A stretch of 64,000 nt of DNA from Phocoena phocoena. Taxonomy: Eukaryota; Chordata; Mammalia; Artiodactyla; Phocoenidae. The position numbers were made by a program, and so were the translations under genes. Within the stretch, counting starts at the first letter, position 1, and each line of letters starts with the position of its first letter. Shown in pieces: positions 24,270-36,609 of the stretch. The notes beneath the pieces were generated by a model, which did no database searches, had not been told where the DNA came from, and saw nothing but the letters and a program-made list of their open reading frames with translations. Location of the stretch: positions 48,618,639-48,682,638 of the forward strand of contig NC_089220.1 in assembly GCF_963924675.1 (NCBI RefSeq), read 5' to 3'.

Positions 24270-27200
24270 TTTTCTAGGTTCCACATATATGCGTTAATAC
24301 ACGATATTTGTTATACTCTTTCTGACTTACTTCACTCTATATGACAGTCTCTAGATCCATCCATGTCTCTAAAAATGACCCAATTTCATTTCTTTTATAC
24401 CTGAGTAATATTCCATTCTATATATGTACCACATCTTCTTTTTCCATTCATCTGTCGATGGGCATTTAGGTCACTTCCATGTCCTGGCTATTGTAAATAG
24501 TGCTGCAATGAACATTGGGGTGCATGTGTCTTTTTGAATTATGGTTTTTTCTGGGTATATGCCCAGTAGTGGGATTGTTAGGTCATATGGTAATTCTATT
24601 TTTAGTTCTTTAAGGAACCTCCATACTGTTCTCCATAGTGGCTGTATCAATTTACATTCCCACCAACAGTGCAAGAGGGTTCCCTTTTCTCCACACCCTC
24701 TCCAGCATTTATTGTTTGTAGATTTTTTGAAGGATGGCCATTCTGACTGGTGTGAGGTGATACCTCATTGTAGTTTTGATTTGCATTTCTCTAATGATTA
24801 CTGATGTTGAGCGGCTTTTCATGTGCTTCTTAGTCATTTGTATGTCTTCTTTGGAGAAATGTCTACTTAGGTCTTCTGCCCATTTTTGCATTGGGCTGTT
24901 TTTTTTTTTTAATATTGAGCTGCATGAGCTGCTTATATATTTTGGAGATTAATCCTTTGTCTGATGATTCATTTGCAAGTATTTTCTCGCATTCTGAGGG
25001 TTGTCTTTTCACCTTGTTTATGGTTTCCTTCGCTATGCAAAAGCTTTTAAGTTTCATTAGGTCCCATTTGTTTGTTTTTGTTTTTATTTCCATTACTCTA
25101 GGAGGTGGATCAAAAAAGATCTTGCTGTGACTGATGTCAAAGAGTGTTCTCCTAAGTTCTCCTCTAAGAGTTTTACAGTGCGTGGTCTTACATTTAGGTC
25201 TCTAATCCACTTTGAGTTTATTTTTGTGTATGGTGTTAGGGAGTGTTCTAATTTCATTCTTTTACATGTAGCTGTCCAGTTTCCCCAGCACCACTTAATG
25301 AAGAGACTGTCTTTCTCCATTGTATATCCTTGCCTCCTTTGTCATAGATTAGTTGACCATAGGTATGTGGGTTTATCTCTGGGCTTTCTATCCTGTTCCA
25401 TTGATCTATATTTCTGTTTTTGTGCCAGTGCCATATTGTCTCGATTAGTGTAGCTTTGTAGTATACTCTGAAGTCAGGGAGTCTGATTCCTCCAGCTCCA
25501 TTTTTATCCCTCAAGACTGCTTTGGCTATTCGGGGTCTTTTGTGTCTCCATACAAATTTTGATACTTCTTGTTCTAGTTCTGTAAAAAATGCCATTGGTA
25601 ATTTGATAGGGATTGCATTGAATCTGTAGATTGCTTTGGTAGTATAGTCATTTTCACAATATTGATTCTTCCAATCCAAGTTGAACATGGTATACCTCTC
25701 CATCTGTTGGTATCATCTTTAACTTCTTTCATCAGTGTCTTATAGTTTTCTGCATACAGGTCTTTTGTCTCCCTAGGTAGTTTTATTCCTAGGTATTTTA
25801 TTCTTTTTCTTGCAATGGTAAATGGGAGTGTTTCCTTAATTTCTCTTTCAGATTTTTCATTAGTGTACAGGAATGCAAAAGATTTCTGTGCATTGATTTT
25901 GTATCCTGCTACTTTACCAAATTCATTGATTAGCTCTAGTAGTTTTCTGGTGGCATCTTTAGGATTCTCTATGTATAGTATCATGTCATCTGAAAACAGT
26001 GACACTTTTACTTCTTCTTTTCCAATTTGTATTCCTTTTATTTCTTTTTCTTCTCTGATTGCCATGGGTAGGACTTCCAAAACTATGTTGAATAATAGTG
26101 GTGAGAGTGGACATCCTTGTCTTGCTCCTGATCTTAGAGGAAATGCTTTCACTTTTTCACCATTGAGAATGATGTTTGCTGTGTGTTTCTTGTATATGGC
26201 CTTTATTATGTTGAGGTAGGTTCCCTCTATGCCCACTTTCTGGGGAATTTTTATCATAAATGGGTGTTGAATTTTGTCAAAAGCATTTTCTCCATCTATT
26301 GAGATGATCATATGGTTTTATTCTTCAGTTAGTTAATATGGTGTGTCACATTGATTGATTTGAGTATATTGAAGAATCCTTGCATCTCTGGGATAAATCC
26401 CACTTGATCACAGTGTATGATCCTTTTAATGTGTTGTTGGATTCTGTTTGTGATTATTTTGTTGAGGATTTTTACATCTATATTCATCAGTGATATTGGT
26501 CTGTAATTTTCTTTTTTGTAGTATCTTTGTCTGCTTTTAGTATCAGGGTGATGGTGGCCTCATAGAATGAGTTTGGGAGTGTTCCTTCCTCTGCAATTTT
26601 TTGGAAGAGTTTGAAAAGGATGAGTGTTGGCTCTTCTCTAAACGTTTGATTGAATTCACCTGTTAAGCCATCTGGCCTGGACTTTTGCTTGTTGGAAGAT
26701 TTTTAATCACAGTTTCAAGTTCATTACTTGTGATTGGTCTGTTTATATTTTCTCTTTATTCCTGGTTCAGTTTTGGAAGGTTATACCTTTCTAAGAATTT
26801 GTCCATTTCTTCCAGGTTGTCCGTTTTATTGGCATAGAGTTGCTGTAGTAGTCTTTTAGGATGCTTTCTATTTTTGCAGCATCTGTTGTAACTTCTCCTT
26901 TGTCATTTCTAATTTTAATGATTTGAGTCCTTTCCCTCTTCTTCTTGATGAGTCTGGCTAATTGTTTATCAATTCTGTTTATCTTTTCAAAGAACCAGCT
27001 TTTAGTTTTATTGATCTTTGCTATTGTTTTCTTTGTTTCTATTTCACTTATTTCTGCTCTGATCTGTATGATTTCTTTCCTTCTACTAACTTTGGGTTTT
27101 GTTTGTTCTTCTTTCTCTAGTTCTTTTAGGTGTAAGGTTAGATTGTTTATTTGATATGTTTGTTGTTTCTTGAGGTAGAATTGTATTCCTATAAACTTCC

Positions 27201-28076
27201 CTCCTAGAACTGCTTTTGCTGCATCCCATAGGTTTTGTGTCATCATGTTTTCATTGTCATTTGTCTCTAGATATTTTTTGTTTTCCTCTTTGATTTCTTC
27301 AGTGATCTGTTGGTAATTTAGTAACGAATTGTTTATCCTCCACGTGTTTGTGTTTTTTATGTTTTTTTTTCCCTGTAATTGATTTCTAATCTCATAGCAT
27401 TGTGGTCAGAAAAGATGCTTGATATGATTTCTATTTTCTCACATTTACTGAGGCTTGATTTGTGACCCAACATGTGATCTATCCTGCAGAATGTTCTGTG
27501 CACACTTGAGAAGAAAGTGTAATCTGTTGCTTTTGGATGAAATGTTGTATAAATATCAGTTAAGCCCATCTTGTTTAATATGTCATTTAAAACTTATTTT
27601 TCCTTATTAGTATTCTGTTTGGATGATCTGTCCATTGGTGTAAGTGAACTGTTAAAGTCCCACACTATTATTTACTGTCGATTTCCTCTTTTATAGCTGT
27701 TAGCAGTTGCCTTATGTATTCAGATGCTCCTATGTTGGGTGCATATATATTTATAATTGTTATATTTTCTTCTTGGATTGATCCCTTGATTATGTAGTGT
27801 CCTTCCTTGTCTCTTGTAACATTATTTTAAAGTCTATTTTGTCTGATATGAGTATTGCCACTCCAGCTTTCTTTTGATTTCCATTTGCATGGAATATCTT
27901 TTTCCATCCCCTCACTTTCAGTCTGTATGTGCCCTAGATCTGAAGTGGGTCTGTTGTACACAGCATATATATGGGTCTTGTTTTTGTATCCATTCAGCGA
28001 GCCTGTGTCTTTTAGTTGGAGCATTTAATCCATTCACATTTAAGGTAATTATCGATATGTATGTTCCTATTACCAT
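24270..28076 (-). pseudogene. L1-C ORF2 remnant with continuous RT palm frame
   Basis: The ATG at 28076 is in the same 'aagaaaatggtaatagg' context as L1-B. Endonuclease end: 'CVQQTHF' near 27950 has Gln in place of the expected catalytic Glu, and 'WDFN' near 27640 keeps the Asp and Asn. Several stops interrupt the endonuclease. The RT is better preserved: a single 245-codon frame (26311-25574) covers motif A '[12 protein letters not shown]', motif B '[12 protein letters not shown]' and the catalytic loop 'FSDDM', with both aspartates. The C-terminal '[13 protein letters not shown]' is at 24674. The end is approximate. Confidence 0.88.
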
Positions 28077-28134
28077 TTTCTTAATTGTTATGGGTTTCTT
28101 TTTGTAGGTCTTTTTCTTCTCTTGTGTTTCCCAT

Positions 28135-29035
28135 TTAGATAAGTTCCTTTAGCATTTGTTGTAGAGCTGGCTGGTGGTGCTGAACGCTCTTAGCTTTTGC
28201 TTTTCTGTAAAACTTTTGATTTCTCTGTCAAATCTGAATGAGATCCTTGCTGGCTGGAGTAGTCTGGGCTGCAGGTTTTTCCCTTTCATCACTTTAAATA
28301 TGTCATGCCACTCCCTTCTGGCTTGTAGAGTTTCTGCTGAGAAATCAGCTGTTAACCTATGGGAGTTCCCTTGTACATTATTTGTCATTTTTCCCTTGCT
28401 GCTTTCAATAATTTTTCTTTGTCTTTAATTTTTGACAGTTTGATTACTATGTGTCTCAGCATGTTTCTCCTTGGGTTTATCCTGTATGGGACTCTCTGTG
28501 CTTCCTGGACTTGGGTGGCTATTTCCTTTCCCATGTTAGGGAAGTTTTCGACTGTAATCTCTTCAAATATTTTCTTGGGTCCTTTCCCTTTCTCTTCTCC
28601 TACTGGGACCCCTATAATGCGACTGTTGGTGTGTTTAATGTTGTCCCAGAGGTCTCTTAGGCTGTCTTCATTTTTTTTCATTCTTTTTCTTTATTCAGTT
28701 CTACAGCAGTGAATTCACCATTCTGTCTTCCAAGTCACTTATCCGTTCTTCTGCCTCAGTTATTCTGCTATTGATTCCTTCTAGTGTATTTTTCATTTCA
28801 GTTATTGTATTGTTCACCTCTGTTTGTTTGTTCTTTAATTCTTCTAGGTCTTTGTTAAACATTTTTGCATCTTCTCGATCTTTGCCTCCATTCTTTTTCC
28901 AAGGTCCTGGATCATTTTCACTATCATTATTCTGAATTCTTTTTCTGGAAGGTTGCCTATCACCACTTCATTTAGTTGTTTTTCTGGGGATTTATCTTGT
29001 TCCTTCATCTGGTACATAGCCCTCTGCCTTTTCAT
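28135..29035 (-). pseudogene. L1-C ORF1 remnant
   Basis: ORF1 encodes the L1 RNA-binding chaperone. The start ATG is at 29035 ('MKRQRAMYQMKEQDK'), then 'LPEKEFRIMIVKMIQDLGKR' and the beginning of the coiled coil. The frame shifts after about 63 codons (near 28850). The RRM-like middle lies in 28681-28385 ('NFPNMGKEIATQVQEAQRVP') and the C-terminal domain in 28388-28149 ('RISFRFDREIKSFTEKQK'). The stop is at 28137-28135, about 60 bp ahead of ORF2. At least two frameshifts abolish it. Confidence 0.85.
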
Positions 29036-30677
29036 CTTGTCTATATTTCTGTGAATGTGGTTTTTGTTCCACAGGCCGCAGGATTGTATTTCCTCCTGCT
29101 TCTGCTGTCTGCCCTCTGGTGGTTGAAGCTATCTAAGAGGCTTGTGCAAGTTTCCTGATGGGAGGGACTGGTGATGGGTACCGCTGGCTGTTACTCTGTT
29201 GGGCAGCACTCAGTAAAACTTTAATCCACTTGTCTGCTGATGGGTAGGGCTGGGTTCCCTCCCTGTTGGTTATTTGGTCTGAGGAGACCCAACACTGGAG
29301 CCTACCCGGCTCTTTGTTGGAGCTAACGGTGGACTCTGGGAGGGCTCACACCAAAGAGTACTTCTCAGAACTTCTGCTGCCATTGTCCTTGTCCTCACAG
29401 TGGGACACAGCTTCACCCCACTTCTGCAGAAGGCCCTCCAACACTAGCAGGCAGGTCTGGTTCAGTCTCCTATGCAGTCACTGCTCCTTCCCCTGGGTCG
29501 TGATGCGCACACTACTTTGTGTGTGCCCTCCAAGAATGGAGTCTCTGTTTCCCCCAGTCCTGTCAAACTCCTGTAATACAATCCCGCTAGCCTTCAAAGT
29601 CTGATTCTCTAGGGGTTCCTCCTCCCGTTGCTGGACCCCAAGGTGGAAGCCTGACGTGGGGCTCAGAACCTTCACTCCAGTGGGTGGACTTCTGTGGTAT
29701 AATTATTCTCCAATTTGTGAGTCACCCACCCAGGAGTTATGGGATTTGATTTTATTGTGATTTCACCCCTCCTACCATCTCATTGAGGCTTCTCTTTTGT
29801 CTTTGGACGTGGGGTATCTTTTTTGGTGAGTTCCAATGACTTCCTGTTGATGATTGTTCAGCAGTTAGTTGTGATTCCGGTGCTCACGCAAGAGGGAGCA
29901 CCTTCAGAAATCATATCTCACCAGGACGTACTGGAAAACCTCTGTGTATGCTTCTTTGTGTAATTTTGTCTGTATAGCTTTGCTTTTACCATTTGTCCTA
30001 GGGTTCTGTCTTTCCTTTTTTTTTTTTTTAGTGTAGTTTTTAGCAGTTGTTATCATAGGTTGATTTGTTTTTTGGTTTGGCTGCTCTCTTCTTTCTTTCT
30101 TTCTTTTTTTATATTACTTCCAATTTCAATAACTTTCTTTTCTATTTCTTTCTTTCTTTCTCCCTTTTCTGATGAGCTGTGTGGCTAACAGGGTCTTGGT
30201 GCTCCGGCTGGGTGTCAGGCCTGTGTCTCTGAGGTGGGAGAGCCGAGTTCAGGACATTTGTCCACCAGAAACCTCCTGGTTCCACGTAGTATCAAGCGGC
30301 AAAAGCTCTCCCAGAGATCTCCATCTCAATGCTAAGACCCAGTTCCATTCAACGACGAGCAAGCTACAATGCTGGCTACTCTATGCCAAACAACTAGAAA
30401 GACAGGAACACAACCCCACCCATTAGCAGAGAGGTTGCCTAAAATCATAATAAGGTCACAAACACCCCCAAAAACACACCACCAGATGCGGTCCTTCCCA
30501 CCAGAAAGACAAGATCCAGCCTCATCCACCAGAAAACAGGCACCAGTCCCCTCCATCAGGAAGCCTACACAACCCACTGAACCAAACTTAGCCACTGGGA
30601 ACAGACACCAAGAACAACAGGAACTACAAACCTTCAGCCTGCAAAAAAGAGACCCGAAACACAGTAAGTTAAGCAAA

Positions 30678-31568
30678 ATAAGAAGACAGAGAAACACACA
30701 GCAGACAAAGAAGCAAGGTAAAAAGCCACCAGACCAAACAAATAAAGAGGAAATATGCAGTCTACCTGAAAAAGAATTCAGAGTAATGATAGTAAAGATG
30801 ATCCAAAATCTTGGAAATTGAACAGAGAAAATACAAGAAATGTTTAACAAGGACCTAGAATAACTAAAGAGCAAAAAAACAACGATGAACCACACCATAA
30901 ATGAAATTTAAAATTCTCTAGAAGGAATCAATAGCAGAATAACTGAGGAAGAAGAATGGATACGTGACGTGGAAGATAAAATAGTGGAAATAACCACTGC
31001 AGAGCAGAATAACGAAAAAGAATGAAAAGAACTGAGGACAGTCTCAGAAATTTTGGGACAACATTAAACACATTAAATTCAAATTATATAGGTCCCAGAA
31101 GAAGAAGAGAAAAGGAAAGGGAATGAGAAAATATTTGAAGAGATTACAGTTGGAAACTTCCCTAATATGCGAAAGGAAATAGTCAATCAAGTCCAGGAAG
31201 CACAGAGAGACCCATAGAGGATAAACCCAAGGAAAAACATGCCCAGACACATATTAATCAAGCTCTCAAAAGTTAAACACAAAGAAAAAATATTAAAAGC
31301 AGCAAGGGAAAAACAACAAATAACATACAAGGGAATCCCCATAAGGCTAACAGCTGATCTTTCAGCAGAAACTCTGCAAGCCAGAAGGGACTGGCAGGAC
31401 ATATTTTATATGATGAAAGGGGAAAACCTACAACCAAGATTACCCTACCCAGCAATGATCTCATTCAGATTCGACAGAGAAATTAAAACCTTTACAGACA
31501 AGCAAAAGCTAAGAGAATTCAGTACCACCAAACCAGCTTTACAACAAATGCTAAAGGAATTTCTCTAG
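30678..31568 (+). pseudogene. L1-B ORF1 remnant, start codon lost
   Basis: The expected initiator is ATA at 30678-30680, followed by 'RRQRNTQQTKKQGKKPPDQT' and then 'SLPEKEFRVMIVKMIQNLGN'. Stops come soon after (30819), in the coiled coil, and near 31022. The C-terminal domain frame 31239-31568 ('ISFRFDREIKTFTDKQK') is intact to a stop 58 bp before ORF2. Compare L1-C, where the ATG is kept at the matching place (29035). Confidence 0.85.
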
Positions 31569-31626
31569 GCAGGAAACACAAGAGAAGGAAAAGACCTACA
31601 GTAACAAACCCAAAACAATTAAGAAA

Positions 31627-34600
31627 ATGGTAATAGGAACATACATATCGATAACTATCTTAAATGTAAATGGATTAAATGCTCCAACCAAAAGACACAG
31701 AGTGGCTGAATGGATACAAAAGCAAGACCTGTATATATGATGTCTACAAGAGAACCACTGCCGACCTAGGGACACATACAGACTGAAAGTGAGGTGATGG
31801 AAAAAGATATTCCACGCAAATGGAAATCAAAAGAAAGCTGGAGTAGCCATTCTCATATCAGACAAAATAGACTTTAAAATAAAGACTATTACAAGAGACA
31901 AAGAAGAACATTACATAATGATCAAGGGCTCAACCCAAGAAGAAGGTATAACAATTGTAAATATTTATGCACCCAACATAGGAGCACCTCAATACATAAG
32001 GCAAATGCTAACAGCCATAAATGGGGAAATCAACAGTAACACAATCATTGTAGCTGACTTTAACACCCCACTTTCACCAATGGACAGATCATCCAAAATG
32101 AAAATAAATAAGGAAACACAAGCTTTAAATGACATATTAGAGAAGATGAGCTTAATTGATATTTATAGGACATTTCATCCAAAAACAACAGAATACACTT
32201 TCTTTTCAAGTGCTAATGGAACATTCTCCAGGATAGATCATATCTTGGGTCACAAATCAAGGCTTGGTAAATTTAAGAAAATTGAAATTGTATCAAGTAT
32301 CTTTTCCAACCACAGTGTTATGAGACTAGATACCAATTACAGGAAAAAATCTGTAAAACATACAAACACATGGAGGCTAAACAATATACTACTAAATACC
32401 CAAGAGATCACTGAAGAAATCAAGGAGGAAATCAAAAAATACCTAGAAACAAATGACAATGAAAACACGACGACCCACAACCTATGGGATGCAGCAAAAG
32501 CACTTCTAAGCAGGAAATTTATAGCAATACGATCCTACCTGAAGAAACAAGAAACATCTCAATTAAACAACCGAACCTTACACCTAAAGCAACTAGAGAA
32601 AGAAGAACAAAAACAACCCAAAGTTAGCAGAAGGAAAGAAATCATAAATATCAGATCAGAAATAAATGAGAAAGAAATGAAGGAAAAGATCAATAAAATT
32701 AAAAGCTGGTTCTTTGAGAAGATAAAATTGATAAACCATTAGCCAGACTCATCAAGAAAAAAAGGGAGAAGATGCAAATCAACAGATTTAGAAATGAAAA
32801 AGGAGAAGTAACAATTGACACTGCAGAAATACAGAGGATCATGAGAGACTACAACAAGAAAATATGCCAATAAAATGGACAACCTGGAAGAAATGGATAA
32901 ATTCTTAGAAAAGCACAACATTCTGAGACTGAACCAGGAAGAAATAGAAAATATAAACAGACCAACTGTAGCACTGAAATTGAGACTGTAATTAAAAATC
33001 TTCCAAAAAAGAAAAGCCCAGGACCAGACGGCTTCATAGTCGAATTCTACCAAACATTTAGAGAAGAGCTAACACCTGTTCTTCTGAAACTCTTCCAAAA
33101 TATAGCAGAGGGACGAACACTCCCAAACTCATTCTACAAGGCCACCATCACCCTGATACCAAAACCAGACAAAGATGTCACAAAGAAAGAAAACTACAGG
33201 CCAATATCTCTGATGAACATAGATGCAAAAATCCTCAACAAAATACTAGCAAACAGAATCCAACAGCACATTAAAAGTATCATACACCATGACCAAGTGG
33301 GGTTTATCCCAGGAATGCAAGGATTCTTCAATATATGCAAATCAATCAATGTAATATACCATATTAACAAATTGAAAGAGATAAACTATATGATCATCTC
33401 AATAGATGGAGAAAAAGCTTTTAACAAAATTCAACCAATATTATGACAAAAACCCTCCATAGAGAGAACTTACCTCAGCATAATAAAGGCCATATGTGAG
33501 AAACTCATAGCCAACATCGTTCTCAATGGTGAAAAACAAAAAACCATTTCCTCTAAGATCAGGAACAAGACAGGTTTGTCCACTCTCACCAATGTTATTC
33601 AACATAGTTCTGGAAGTTTTAGCCACAGCAATCAGAGAAGAAAAAGAAATAAAAGGAATCCAATTGGAAAAGAAAAAGTAAAGCTGTCACTGTTTGCAGA
33701 TGACATGATACTATACATAGAGAATCCATAAGATGCTGCCAGAAACCTACTAGAGCTAATCAATGAATTGGTAAAGTAGCAGGATACAAAATTAATGCAC
33801 AGAAATCTCTTGCATTCCTATACACTAATGATGAAAAATCTGAAAGAGAAATTAAGGAAACACACCCATTTACCATATCAAAAAAAGAATAAAACACCTA
33901 GGAATAAACCTACCTAAGGAGACAAAAGACCTGTATGCAGAAAACTATAAGATACTGTTGAAAGAAATTAATGATGATACAAAGAGATGGAGAGATATAC
34001 CATGTTCTTGGATTGTAAGAATCAACATTGTGAAAATGACTACACTACTCAAAGCAATCTACAGATTCAGTGCAATCCCTATCAAACTACCCATGGCATT
34101 TTCCACAGAACTAGAATAAAAAATTGCACAATCTGGGGCTTCCGTGGTGGTGCAGTAGCTGAGAGTCTGCCTGCCGATGCAGGGGACACAGGTTCGTGTC
34201 CCGGTCCAGGAAGATCCCACATGCCGCCGAGCGGCTGGGCCCGTGAGCCATGGCCACTGAGCCTGTGCATCCAAGCCTGTGCTCCACAATGGGAGAGACC
34301 ACAACAGTGAGAGGCCCACGTACTGCAAAAAAAAAAAAAGAAAGAAAGAAAATTGCACAATCTGTATGGAAACACCAAAGACCCCAAATAGCCAAAGCAA
34401 TCTTGAGAAAGAAAAATGGAGCTGGAGCAATCAGGCTCCCTGACTTCAGTGTATACTACAAAACTACAGTAGTAAAGACAGTATGGTACTGGCACAAAAA
34501 CAGAAATATAGATCAATAGAACAGGATAGAAAGCCCAGAGATAAACCCACACACATATGGTCACCTTATTTTTGATAAAGGAGGAAAGAATATACAATGG

Positions 34601-35621
34601 AGAGAAGACAGCCTCTTCAATAAGTGGTGCTGGGAAAACTGGACAGCTACATGTAAAAGAATGAAATTACAACACTCCCTAACACCGTACACAAAAATAA
34701 ACTCAAAATGGATTAAATACCTAAATGTAAGGCCAGACACTATAAAACTCTTAGGGGAAAACCTAGGCAGAACACTCTATGACATAAATCACAGCAGGAT
34801 CCTTTTTGACCCACCTCCTAGAGAAATGGAAATAAAAACAAAAATAAACAAATGGGACCTAATGAAACTTAAAAGCTTTTGCACAGCAAAGGAAACCATA
34901 AACAAGATGAAAAGACAACCCTCAGAATGGGAGAAAATTTTTGTAAATGAGAATTTACAAGCAGCTCATGCAGCTCAATATCAAAACAACAAACAACCCA
35001 ATCCAAAAATGGGCAGAAGACCTAAATAGACTTTTCTCCAAAGACGATATACAGATGGCCAAGAAACACATGAAAGGATGCTAAACATCAGTAATCATTA
35101 GAGAAATGCAAATCAAAACTACAATGAGGTATCACCTCGCACCAGTCAGAATGGCCATCATTCAAAAAATCTACAAACAATAAATGCTGGAGAGGGTGTG
35201 GAGAAAAGGGAACCCTCTTGCACTGTTGGTGGGAATGTAAATTGATACAGCCACTATGGAGAACAGTATGGAGGTTCCTTAAGAAACTAAAAATAAAACT
35301 ACCGTATGACCCAGCAATCCCACTACTGGGATTATACCACTGAGAAAACCATAATTCAAAAAGAGTCATGTACCACAATGTTCATTGCAGCTCTATTTAC
35401 AACAGCCAGGACATGGAAGCAACCTAACTGTCCATCGACAGATGAATGGATAAAGAAGATGTGGCACATATATACAATGGAATATTACTCAGCCATAAAA
35501 AGAAACAAAATTGAGTTATTTTGTAGTGAGGTGGATAGACCTAGAGTCTGTCATACAGAGTGAAGTAAGTCAGAAAGAGAAAAACAAATATCATATGCTA
35601 ACACATATATATATGGTATCT
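31627..35621 (+). pseudogene. L1-B ORF2 remnant
   Basis: The ATG at 31627 opens 'MVIGTYISITILNVNGLN'. A stop at about 31738 precedes 'CLQENHC', where the catalytic Glu is kept. A long frame, 31918-32742, carries 'NIYAPN', 'VADFNTPL' and 'SRIDHILGHK'; the last endonuclease block reads 'FSNHS', so its Asp is changed to Asn. The RT is broken by a small deletion after motif A near 33430. Motif B reads 'RQVCPLSP' (Gly to Val), but the catalytic loop 'FADDM' at about 33697 is intact. The SINE at 34136 disrupts the region downstream of the RT. The end is approximate. Confidence 0.88.
34136..34348 (+). mobile_element. CHR-family SINE, short form, in L1-B
   Basis: Starts 'gggcttccgtggtggtgca', with a B box-like 'ggttcgtgtcc' near 34192. 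The tail is A-rich with 'aaagaaag'. The 16-bp duplication 'aaaattgcacaatctg' lies at 34120-34135 and 34349-34364. It integrated into ORF2 of L1-B. Confidence 0.95.
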
Positions 35622-36284
35622 AAAAAAAAAAAGGTTCTGAGGAACGTAGGGGCCGGACAGGAATAAAGACACCGACATAGAGAATGGACTTGAGGACCCG
35701 GGGAGGGAGAAGGGTAAGCTGGGACTAAGTGAGAAAGTGGCATGGACATATATACACTACCAAATGTAAATTAGATAGCTAGTGGGAAGCAGCTGCATAG
35801 CACAGGGAGATCAGCTTGGTGCTTTGTGACCACCTAGAGGGGTGGGATAGGGAGGGTGGGAGGGAGACACAAGAGGGAGGAGATATGGAGATATATGTAT
35901 TTGTATAGCTGATTCACTTTGTTATAAAGTAGAAACTAACACACCATTGTAAAGCAATTATACTCCAATTAAGATGTTAAAAAATAAAATAAAAGATTTT
36001 GTCTTATGAAATGAACAATAATGAGATGCACAGAAAATCCATACATTTTTAAAGGAATTCTATCATATTGGAGTAAGCATCTAAAATGATAGGAGACCTC
36101 TAGAGCCCCAAATTTCTACAGTCAGTATGCAGGTTGAGAAAGTTACTTTGCTGCAAACATAGGCCATTTATATTAAAAGAGAAAAGACATCTTAGAGGAT
36201 GGAGCCAAGAATCCAGACGGTTGAATCTAGAGCAGACCTAGGCCCTAATCAAGGAACCTTGCCTGCTTGAGTAGGAAAACCCAA

Positions 36285-36475
36285 TAATATAGATAGATAG
36301 ATCTGATAGATTTCAAATTCACATAGAAATAGATGGATAGATAGATATCTGAAAGATAGATTTCAGATAGAAATAGATAGATTTCTATCAGAAAGATAGA
36401 TTTCAGATAGAAACAGATTTCTATCTGAAAGAGATTTCAGATAAAAATAGATTTGTATCTGAAAGACAGATTTCA
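36285..36475. repeat. GATA microsatellite grading into a ~36-bp hairpin repeat
   Basis: Starts as (gata)n at 36290-36302 and 36331-36346, then turns into units of about 35-39 bp beginning at 36348, 36388, 36421 and 36456. Each unit pairs 'atctgaaa' or a one-base variant with 'tttcagat' across 4-6 bases, so every unit is itself an inverted repeat. It sits in the right half of the MaLR internal region. Confidence 0.85.
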
Positions 36476-36609
36476 GAATTGCTTTGAACCAATTACTGCT
36501 TTTGCCTCCTATTATTCTATTTTTGAATGGGAATGTCTATTGGGGTTACCACGTCCCTGTTTCAACATTTTATGTTGGGTGTATGGTTTAGTTTACAAGC
36601 AGAATTTAG

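Larger units (their letters stand above)
24056..29942 (-). mobile_element. L1-C: near full-length L1 antisense inside L1-B 5' UTR
   Basis: Read on the minus strand: 5' UTR 29942 to about 29036, ORF1 29035-28135, ORF2 from 28076 down to about 24270, then a 3' UTR and A-tail (T-run from 24056). The perfect 15-bp duplication 'tgtgtatgcttcttt' at 24041-24055 and 29943-29957 fixes both ends and shows that the target was the T-rich 5' UTR of L1-B. At 5.9 kb it is essentially complete. Frameshifts and substitutions make it inactive. The 3' UTR matches that of L1-A. Confidence 0.95.
23513..35983 (+). mobile_element. L1-B: full-length-type L1, middle of the nest
   Basis: The 5' end 'gagagaccttcaagatggc' follows directly on the tail of L1-A. 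The 5' UTR is in two parts, 23513-24055 and 29943-30677, separated by the antisense L1-C. ORF1 remnant 30678-31568, ORF2 remnant 31627-35621, then a 3' UTR of the type also seen at 1-4449, 45332 and 50928, ending 'aagatgttaaaaaa'. The A-rich string 'aaaaaataaa' occurs at 23502-23511 and at 35979-35988, consistent with a target duplication inside the L1-A tail, though it is low complexity. Compared with the first L1 in the window, part of the GC-rich 5' UTR upstream of 'atgcagaggcggggcc' seems missing. Confidence 0.9.

Noticed and set aside
30332..30898. 188-codon minus-strand open frame
   Set aside because: It is antisense to the L1-B 5' UTR and the start of ORF1. Its Phe/Leu/Cys-rich product comes from complementing A-rich L1 sequence, and no known protein motif is visible.
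25574..33446. Novel reverse transcriptase system
   Set aside because: All RT motifs lie in ordinary L1 ORF2 with ORF1 upstream, L1 UTRs and target-site duplications.
36285..36475. CRISPR-like repeat array
   Set aside because: There are no spacers of constant length, the units degrade from a GATA microsatellite, and the genome is mammalian.
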